From positions 9,718,563 to 9,782,562 of the forward strand of contig LR990048.1 in NCBI GenBank assembly GCA_905147135.1: a stretch of 64,000 bases of DNA, read 5' to 3'. This stretch comes from Blastobasis lacticolella. Its lineage: Eukaryota > Arthropoda > Insecta > Lepidoptera > Blastobasidae. The notes under the pieces are model-generated. The model saw nothing but the letters and a program-made list of their open reading frames with translations, did no database searches and was not told where the DNA came from. Within the stretch, counting starts at the first letter, position 1. Each line of letters opens with the position of its first letter. Position numbers and translations under genes: made by a program. Shown here one piece after another: positions 56,765-64,000 of this stretch.

Positions 56765-57499
56765 ACTCGACGAGCACTATCATTTCTCTTTAGAAACTAG
56801 TGTTCTAGGAGCGATCGTTTCAGAGTTACTGTTTTAAGTTTGACAGCTGTCACCTGAAATGTAGATCTTGACGAGCACTATCATTTCTTTTTAGAAACTA
56901 GTGTCCTAGAACCAAACATGCTTTATTTATAATGTATGATGTACTGAGAAGAAAATGACGACAGGATCACGAAAGCAAAACAACTTCGTTAATGTTACAG
57001 AATCAGAAAAATGGGAGGGGCTTACGCATCAGCGGTCAAACTTTCTTTGACAATGTCGGTTTCCTATTTCATTCACAGGCGTGGTATCTGTATTAAATAA
57101 ATTAGACAGATGTATGTGAGTGAACTGTGTCACATAAGGAGGAAAGATTCGAACTGTTGGTAAAAAGAAACAGTCAGATGTGACGTTTCATGTTGACATT
57201 GCCAAATTGAAAAACGTGGACAAAATTCATACAGTGTTGCCCCATCATGCAGTGCGCCGCGCGGCGCGCTGCACAGTGGTACATTTCGCCACATGTCAAT
57301 GTACTTGCATACAAATTGCTCAGCGTGTAACAAGTTTTGCCACATCGTGCAGTGCACCGCGCGGCGCACTGCATGAGTGTGCGTTCAAGATAAGGTTTTC
57401 ACACCTCCTGCTCGACATTGTCCAATTACGTACCATGAAATGTCACCGTAAAGAGTGGTCCTGTTACCCGCAATAAAATAATATTGTATGAAACATCCG

Positions 57500-57670
57500 T
57501 GCTTGCGAGACCGATAACCAAGGTTAAGCAATGCTCGCAATGTCCGGATACTGGATGGGTGACCATTTCGTCCTTTTAAGCTAGTCAAACTTGAGTTCTG
57601 CAACGAGCTCGCCACTCATTACGTGTATCTCCTAATAGCGTTGGCGAATCAAGGCTGACCAAGGTCAACC
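57500..57670 (+). mobile_element. 5S-rRNA-derived SINE-like repeat
   Basis: GAGACCGATAACCAAGGTTA, AGCAATG and GGATACTGGATGGGTGACC follow the order and spacing of the 3' half of eukaryotic 5S rRNA (CCGATCACCGAAGTTAAGC and TTGGATGGGTGACC). The following 100 bp are unrelated to 5S. A shorter relative lies at 34035-34165. It is a derived repeat, not a functional 5S gene, since the 5' third is absent. Confidence 0.65.
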
Positions 57671-57699
57671 CTGGACTACCATTCTGGCCAAAATATAAC

Positions 57700-57870
57700 G
57701 CTTACATTACAACCAGTCTCAGGATCCACAAGTATGGTGAAGTGAAGTTGACCAATGTCTAGCCTGGTCAACCAACCTGGTCAATGCTGGGGACCTAAGC
57801 CTAGACTTAGGGCTAGGTCTAGGCCTACGCTTAGGTTAAAACCAGTCTTAGAATTCCTAGTGTTAACCAG
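57700..57870. repeat. Short CCTGGTCAA/TAGGCCTAG direct repeats
   Basis: Repeated AGCCTGGTCAACC-like and CTAGGTCTAGGCCTA-like words make a low-complexity tract. Confidence 0.6.
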
Positions 57871-58984
57871 CGTTAGCGTTATTCATGTGATATTTTAGAA
57901 TTGTTATTTTTATTTTATTTAAATACAAAATAGTAATGTGTTAGGATATATAGACTTAAAAGTTATCAATAGATGGTAGGTACGTAGAAAACGTCGACAA
58001 GAACGAAAAAGAATATAACGTAGACAATTGCAAATGTTCATTAAGCCTCAACCAATCGATTTTGTGTACTAGATACCTAAACAGATAGTAAGAATAGGAC
58101 AGTATTCACCACAACAAAGCAGACCTCTGCTACAAATCGAAAAACGCTTGAAATTAACTGAAATGGTTCACAATAAAAGTAACTCTATACTCATTGTAAT
58201 ACTCACCTTGAGAACTTTTACGTGCGATTTAGTGTTCGCTTTTTTTGAGCCGGGTAGTAATGTTGTAACAAATAAATATTAAAGGTGAATATTTTCCTAA
58301 GCAGTACCTGGTTGTAGACGGTGTGGTTCCTAAATTAACGGAACTTGATAAATACCTTGGTTGCATAAAACGAATTGTGAAGTATTTTTACACGTCTAGA
58401 GACCTAAATCTCACATCGACTAATGACGCTATTGGATTTTTCTATACTAAAGGTGAGCATTTCTATCTTGAAATTTTTATATAGTTATGCATAATCATCG
58501 CCACCAGCTACAATTTTGATCGCTACAACTGTAATAATCACGTTTCTTTATAATTTTACGTCCTTTTTCATTAATTGGTGCTTGCAGCGATAACCAGGAC
58601 ATAACGTCAAGATGATGATGATGATGATGATGGTACTTGCAGCGATATGGGTTCTGAATGATTATAAAAGAAAATTGGATAAAGCTCGACATTTGAATAT
58701 CAATAATGCCGTTCGAGACTTACACCCGGTTTCTGAAACGCTTGTCAACGCAAAAATTACGTAAAAGTTTGTTAATCTGTGATTAAATGCTGTTTGGGTT
58801 TCTGAAAGGGCCAATTGACAGTTTGTTAACAGCTTGTTAACGGATTGTCAAATCTCCAATTAAAGGCTGATTAATGTAATTTTGGGTTTCCGGAAAGCTT
58901 TTTCTCATGTTAACTGTATGTTATCGTCTTGTTATTTTAATTAGCGAAAATCAGCCAATTAACCGATTGTCATAAGAATTTATA

Positions 58985-59520
58985 TTCGATTTCCTTGGTC
59001 TAGGTCTTGGTCCTGGCCCTGGTCCAGGTCCTAGTTTTGGTCCAAGACCATGACAAAAACTGGAACTTTGATCACAATTTGAGCTTGAACCAGAACCAGG
59101 ACTTAGACCAGTGCCAGCACATAGACCATAACATTAGCTGGACCAGGACCTGGTTCGAGACAAGGTCCTGAACCTGAACCAGGACCTGGACCTGAACCAA
59201 GGAGTGGTGAGGGTCCAGGACCTGGACCTGAACTAGGACCTGGTCCGGGGCCAGGACCTAAACAAGGACCTGGTGTGGGGCCAGGACCTGGACCTGGTCC
59301 AGGGCCAGGACCTGGATCTGAACTAGGACCTGGTCCGGGGCCAGGACCTGGATCTGAACTAGGACCTGGTCCGGGGCCAGGACCTGGATCTGAACTAGGA
59401 CCTGGTCCGGGGCCAGGACTTAAACCAGGACCTGGTGCGGGGCTGGTGCTGGACCTGAACCGGAGCCAGGACCTGGACCTGAACCACGAACCGGTCCGTG
59501 TCCAGGACTCGAACCAGGAT
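58985..59520. repeat. GGACCTGGWCC minisatellite
   Basis: Degenerate units of 6-12 bp (GGACCTGGTCCGGGGCCA) repeat for about 530 bp. A higher-order unit of about 48 bp is clear at 59285-59430. The Gly-Pro frame it produces is not a gene. Confidence 0.88.
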
Positions 59521-59529
59521 TTAAGTAAT

Positions 59530-59750
59530 GGGATTATTGGGAGAAACTCACAGAATCCATAGCCGATATGGGATGTTGTTGAGTGGCGAACTCTGGATGG
59601 CCTTCCAAGAGATGGACGGACGACCTCTTTAATGTCCTAGGGAGCCGATGGATGCAAGATAACAGAGTCGACCGGAGTGTTAGCCGTGGGAGGCCTGTAT
59701 TCAGCAGTGGACCGGGACCTACCTAACTGCCTAAAGATGATGATGATGGG
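59530..59750 (+). pseudogene. LINE ORF2 extreme C-terminus with (GAT)n tail
   Basis: The plus strand encodes GSRWMQDNRVDRSVSRGR and FSSGPG-like residues, the usual end of CR1/RTE-like LINE proteins, followed by AAGATGATGATGATGGG. It lies inside the Harbinger-like element. Confidence 0.55.
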
Positions 59751-60299
59751 ATTACTGATCCATTGGAACCTGTGACCCTATAACATAAATATTATTATAA
59801 GTTATCTTTTCTCGCTCTGTATATTTTTTTGATAATTTTCGATTTTACACGAAAACTATACAATCGCTATCAGTTTCATCTAATAGTTGAATATCACATT
59901 CGATTTTGGCTTCAAAAGGCCGCTAGGGACAGAGACAAATCAATGCGTTAGACAGAAACAAAACATTTATGAGTGAATGAATGTGACTGATTTTAGCAGC
60001 GGTAGCCAGACGAAAAAATGTATCTCTTGTTAATGGTCGATTAGCTAATTTTAGTTTGATTGGCCTTGCAGAAACCCACAGTGATTTAACAGCTTGTTAA
60101 ATGTGACAGTCTGTTAGCTAATCAATAATTTAACAAGCGTTTCAGAAACCGGGTGTTAGGCTACATGATCTCGCATTACGTTTATGCTTTAAGGAATCGC
60201 AAAGGAAGGATACGCAGAGTTAAGACATATTTAACAAAACTGAAATTAGTTTCACATTAATATTCACTGTGCAGGTTAGCGCAGAGCGGACTTAAAAAA

Positions 60300-60700
60300 T
60301 GTGCCATAACCTGTGTTTTAACTCTATTTATATTATTATTTACCAGGGGAACCAGAGTATATTGGATCATGGTTACAGTTGTTTTCTAATATTACCATGA
60401 ATTTCAGCAAAATAATGTCACATCATGTAGTGTGACAGTTTTTTAGACGAATTCTTTTCAAGTATTGACTAGATATGGAATTATAGTGTCATAACCTGTG
60501 ATGTGACGACTTATTACACGTTTAACTGGTTAGATAGATCAGTTTTATTTAACGAATAAAGGTGACATAACCTACATTAATGAACTGCAATATACCATTT
60601 CCAAGCTCAACTTGCATATAGGTACAATACAGTGGTTCACGGAGGTCTAAGACGGTTCACCACAAAGCTATATAAGTTGAGAGTCTTAAGTCATCATCAT
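60300..60700. other. No gene; SINE crumbs
   Basis: A short piece of SINE family 1 (AGGGGAACCAGAGTATATTGG) lies at 60355-60385. The rest is AT-rich and unclassified. Confidence 0.4.
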
Positions 60701-60704
60701 CATC

Positions 60705-61700
60705 TTGGCGATAAATCCCGGTTGTGCTCACGCGAGGGCCCGTGGCTGAAATCCAAATCCTCTTGGTATACTTCGCCCGGTCTGCGGCATTCTAGGTAGT
60801 GAGTTTATTGGCACGCATGTAAGGCTTAACATCGTCTAACCATCGTTTTATTGGACCGGCTTCTCCTTCTCGTGCCTGGCGGGGTATTCCCGGTTTATTT
60901 GTTCCCTACAAAATTTCCTGGTCTGCGCAAGACGTGGCATACCATCAGAGGCGGCACTCTTGCAGCTTATTTGCGATGTCATAGACGCTAAGGCTGCCTC
61001 GAATGTGAGTGTTTCGGACGCTATATTTGAGTGAAGCTCCACACATCCGCCGCAGCTTCTTCATTTCCGTGACGTGTAGCTCTGCTTGTGTCGCTCTGGT
61101 GGGGGCCACGTCTCGCTGCCATATAGGAGAGTCTTATAGACTTGTCCCTTCAGGTTTACCATCATTTTGGGGTCACAAATAACCCCCGTTCCTCCAGCCA
61201 TTTGGTCCAAGCCTCACCATTCGGGCTTTGACGTCGCTGTTAATATCACTAAGTGTCTGACCTGATCCATGAGCTTGACTTCGTCTACACCTTTGTGACC
61301 AGGCAGGGGATCTGCACTGTACGGAATCGTGGTACATGTCAATATAGGCCTCAGGCACCGACTAGGACCGCAATGCATACCAGATCATCTCACGAGGGAC
61401 ACAGACAAAGGCTTTCTGCATGGCTAGAAACAGGAAATACAAAGGCGTGTTCTTTGATGTGTGTCCCTCCATAAGAGTTCTCAGGGCAAATACAGGGTCC
61501 ATGGTCCTACAACCCGTCCTAAACCCATACTAACACTCCAAGATTACTCTTGTCGCATCCGAGATTCCACAATACGCTCGAAGACTTCATGGTGTGAGAC
61601 ATCAGCTTTATATTGCGGTGGTTGGGTTACTGCATCGAGCCCTTGCCCTTGAAGACTGGAGTGATGTACTCAGCCTCTACTAGTTGGGTTTCCTCCCAGT
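60705..61700 (-). pseudogene. Decayed RTE/CR1-type LINE reverse transcriptase
   Basis: Minus-strand pieces in several frames, from 61690 down to 60780, read MEKAF-like and PREMIWYALR; DINSDVKARMVRLGPNGWRN; WQRDVAPTRATQAELHVTEM and KKLRRMCG; then PIKRWLDDVKPYMRAN. These are the successive C-terminal motifs of one LINE ORF2 with several stops and frameshifts. A SINE 3' fragment (CCCGGTTGTGCTCACGCGAG) abuts at 60715. Confidence 0.7.
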
Positions 61701-61814
61701 GTAGCTAAAATCGACTTGTGTCGGAGGCCCAGGGATTTACAAATAAACAAGGTTCCAATATTGTTCGTTTTGCCATAGTTCAATCATACGTGCTTAGGAA
61801 TATCCTAAGAGACT

Positions 61815-62010
61815 AGCTCCACTTATGCAGTGCAGTGCACTGCGCGGCGCACCGCGCAGTGCCACGTCACGGTGACAACAAAGAAAACGGTGGTGTTATT
61901 CTGGTTTTTAAGTTAGGCAACGTTCGCACGAGAGATTTACGAATGATTGTGAGTTAGGCAACGTTTGCACGCGAGCTTTTTCGACGCTTTTACGCGCGTT
62001 ATTTTAAACG
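61815..62010. repeat. Foldback-arm tip copy with GC palindrome
   Basis: GCAGTGCACTGCGCGGCGCA and GTGCCACGTC resemble the tips at 49103 and 57240-57375. GTTAGGCAACGTTYGCACG is repeated twice after it. Confidence 0.55.
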
Positions 62011-62039
62011 ACTGACATGATTATTGACCTTATGTCGAC

Positions 62040-62135
62040 CTTATGTATGGAGGTCAGTTGGCAGTCGTGCCTGATCTGCTAAATCTTGGATCATAGTCAA
62101 AGCGGACCCCGGGTACTCGCGTGCGAGAGCACAAA
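62040..62135 (+). mobile_element. SINE family 1, 3' fragment
   Basis: It contains GGAGGTCAGTTGGCAGTCGT, CTTGGATCATAGTCAAAGCG and GAGAGCACAAACC, then an ATCATCATTATC tail. Confidence 0.7.
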
Positions 62136-62420
62136 CCAAGATCATCATTATCATCGTCTTTGTGTTAAATTTCGGTTGCCAGGAGTCCGCCTTCCTACTC
62201 CTCTTGGTCCACTTCGCTCGGTCTTCGGTATCCTTGGTGGTGAGTTTGTTCTTATCGACGTCTAGCTATCGCTTCGTGGGTTGAACTCTCCTTCCCGTGC
62301 CTAGCGGGCTGGCATGTCAGACATTTTTGTCCCCATGTAATTTGCCGTTTAATTTCCTTACTATCATTATCCGCATCTTGTCTCTCACGTTCCGTTTAGA
62401 GTAATCTGATCGATTATAAT
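62136..62420 (-). pseudogene. LINE C-terminal fragment
   Basis: On the minus strand short stretches such as PARHGKESSTHE resemble the RTE/CR1-like C-terminus at 60780-60920. The piece is too decayed for a frame. Confidence 0.4.
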
Positions 62421-62944
62421 CGTATGGTGCAGGATGTTTTTCAACAAGCTCATAAAACATATTGAAGTCAACATCATCATAATGACGCCACGATGACTAT
62501 TTAATTTATATTATTGTCAATGCTACATTGACATTACAATTTGTGTGCCGTTTTTGTAACCTTGATCTGGCTCGGGTTAATATTTGATTATAACATAATG
62601 GTGACATCCTGAAAACCTGCTGAAAACGGTCTGGATACATTTCCAGGTTAACCATCAACTGGTAAGTCTATTTTTTTCACCGGTATTCCATATAGGGTGC
62701 ACCCAATATTTACGTCGGGGTCGTCTACATTTTTGCATATTAACCATCTGCAGTACGGCCAACATGTCTTCATCCTCGGAAGAAGACATAATTATACTTT
62801 AAAATTTTTGAAAACGGATTTTTTCCTTGGATGTTTACTTCTGACAGGTGTCCATAGATTCACCATCTGTAGACCGTGGTAAGTCATTCCGTATTTTAAC
62901 TAAAAATTATAACATCAGTAATATCTAAAGAAATTGAACCATGC

Positions 62945-63757
62945 AACTTCCGCGAATACTATACTATAACTGATACTTTTTACCCGACTACGATGGAGCT
63001 AAGGGAGGGTAATGAAGTTCACAATCTATGTATGTAAAGTTGATAAACGTGGAAGAATCGACAGAGATTTGTCAGGACCATAGCAAGTGGAACAATGTCG
63101 TCTCTGTCGTATGTCGTCAATGTCGTACTCTTGCGGGAGAAAGGGGTTTGTGTGTATGTATGTTGTATGTTTGTATGGATGTTTATTCTAGCTCAAAATC
63201 TACTTGGCCGATTTTCGTTAAAAGCGTATTGATTGTCCGATGGTTACAGGCTCTATTATATATATATATATAGGCATACATTCAATTAAATTATCTTGAA
63301 GATATAAGAACATAAAAACTTCAAAATTTTTAAATTCAGAAGATTTATTCGGTCATGTTAGGAATTTTTATTCACATTGATTGATTCTGTTGTAGGATAA
63401 AGCGCACTGCTTAAATTTGTCCTCAACTGGTTGAAGACATGATTTTCGGACAATATTACGTCACAATGTTTTAAAACGTAGTTATTTCTGTCCTTTACGA
63501 ATGTTTATTTAAACTGTGTGTATACCATGGTGGCTCATTTAAAACGATAACTACAAAATATAACATCAGTAGTAAGTATGAAGAGAGTGTATATAACTTA
63601 AATTACTCGGAAACCATTGCTCTTAGAGAACTAGATCCTAAAAAGAAATGATAGTGCCCGTCGATATCTATAAGTATTTGCTGTTCTGGATCAAGCGTTT
63701 TAAGGCAAATAGTTTCAGAGTTATTACAGTTTTAAGATTGACAGCTCTCTCAGTGTC
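62945..63757. repeat. Inverted copy of foldback-arm segment 53033-53797
   Basis: It is the reverse complement of 53033-53797 over about 800 bp with scattered differences. A (TA)n run near 63255 and a partial duplication near 63110 are private to this copy. It ends at the GACAGCT arm motif. Confidence 0.85.
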
Positions 63758-64000
63758 GCTTAGAATCAACAACTCCCACGTCTGATACGGTATTCGGAGC
63801 AAACCAGCTCTTTGGGTGAGACCCGTGACATCCGCTGGGCTTGGATGCTCAAAATACAAGTACAGACGACGGAACCACCGATGAGGGCGACGCCATACTT
63901 AGTTCTTGCTAATATGACCTACATACACCCTTGCAGAAGCATTTCTGGCTGGTGTTGTACCTGAACGGAACGGAACGGAATATTATTCTTACATTCAACC
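63758..64000. other. Right edge, no gene recognised
   Basis: It is somewhat more GC-rich than the surroundings. No ORF or repeat could be named. Confidence 0.4.

Larger units (their letters stand above)
49085..57405. mobile_element. Long foldback element (inverted arms) interrupted by other transposons
   Basis: The left arm (49085-49386, then 52440-54190) and the right arm (55650-57405) are reverse complements over long stretches. Markers are ATGTGGCAAAACTTGTTACA near both ends, GACCGCTGATGCGTAAGCCC at 52512 and inverted at 57020, and CCAAAATGAATG near the centre. The arms carry units of about 95 bp (GACAGCTGTCAAACTTAA, ACTAGTTTCTAAAAAGAAAT). The tips contain GTGCGCCGCGCGGCGCAC-type palindromes. 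Removing the insertions leaves roughly 3.1 kb. No transposase of its own is seen. Confidence 0.75.
58723..60155. mobile_element. Non-autonomous transposon, TTA duplication (PIF/Harbinger-like)
   Basis: The 23-bp inverted ends are CACCCGGTTTCTGAAACGCT followed by TGT. TTA on both sides (58720-58722 and 60156-60158) is a TWA duplication, the mark of PIF/Harbinger. Subterminal GTTAACAGCTTGTTAA words recur. No transposase is present; the interior carries a minisatellite and a LINE end. Confidence 0.8.
58163..60211 (+). pseudogene. C16orf89-like copy 3, pseudogene split by a transposon
   Basis: The ATG at 58163 opens MVHNKSNSILIVILTLRTFT, a signal peptide like copy 2. One extra T at about 58280 (AAATATTAAAGG against AAATATAAAGG) makes a TAA stop. 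After it the old frame reads YFPKQYLVVDGVVPKLTEL to a donor AAAG/GTGAGC at 58453. Exon 2 remnants read DYKRKLDKARHLN (58655-58722) and GYMISHYVYALR-like sequence (60156-60211), separated by the 1.43-kb element at 58723-60155. Exons 3-6 were not found up to 64000. About 190 bp of 5' flank also matches copy 2 (57970-58162 against 38550-38766), so copy 3 derives from copy 2 or a close relative. Confidence 0.88.

Noticed and set aside
57500..57570. 5S rRNA gene
   Set aside because: Only the 3' part resembles 5S, with many changes, and it continues into unrelated repeat sequence.
59275..59562. Open frame coding a Gly-Pro repeat protein
   Set aside because: It is a by-product of the GGACCTGGWCC minisatellite; there are no splice or start signals and it lies inside a transposon.

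Overview
The window looks like a piece of an insect chromosome, most likely lepidopteran. Coding exons are short, use GT-AG introns and are separated by AT-rich DNA full of transposon debris. The repeats (tRNA-derived SINEs with Pol III A/B boxes and GAT-rich tails, Jockey-, CR1/RTE- and R2-type LINE fragments, mariner, hAT- and pogo-like elements, many hairpin MITEs) and the frequent TAGGTACCTAC-type runs fit moth and butterfly genomes. The species is not deduced.

Genes. (1) 1-7337, minus strand: two tandem short-chain dehydrogenases of the L-xylulose/dicarbonyl reductase (DCXR) type. The left one (exons 1-2, 1-2392) runs off the window. The right one (five exons, 3990-7337) is complete, encodes 244 residues (the usual DCXR length) and has a complete catalytic set. 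(2) 8619-9131, plus: a weak two-exon candidate of 92 residues. (3) 15756-38044 and 38767-43196, plus: two tandem six-exon genes for secreted proteins of 404 and 405 residues with identical intron phases and eight shared cysteines, which I assign with moderate confidence to the C16orf89 (UPF0764/DUF4735) family. (4) 58163-60211, plus: a third, broken copy of that family, with a frameshift in exon 1 and a 1.43-kb transposon in exon 2; exons 3-6 are not seen.

Everything else is mobile DNA. 9160-10227 is a double hairpin. 10790-12506 is a SINE split by a hAT-like element that itself holds a further inverted-repeat element. 13188-17290 carries gypsy and LINE fragments. The 14.4-kb third intron of the first C16orf89-like gene holds SINEs, MITEs and a young 5.4-kb LTR element without gag or pol (27568-33008). 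The second gene's introns hold a pogo-like element and a SINE split by a MITE. 43478-48624 holds an RNase H LINE with a 14-bp target duplication and a decayed R2-type LINE with a restriction-like endonuclease. 49085-57405 is a long foldback element whose arms are interrupted by a 3.05-kb DNA transposon (itself holding a hAT MITE), a DD41D mariner and a LINE fragment; part of its arm recurs inverted at 62945-63757. Beyond 57500 lie a 5S-rRNA-derived SINE and decayed LINE pieces.

No operon, CRISPR array, true tRNA or rRNA gene was found. The most interesting signals are the tandem secreted-protein family with its transposon-split third copy, and the densely nested foldback region. Exon borders, target-site duplications and motifs were read directly; family names follow from motif recognition without database searches.
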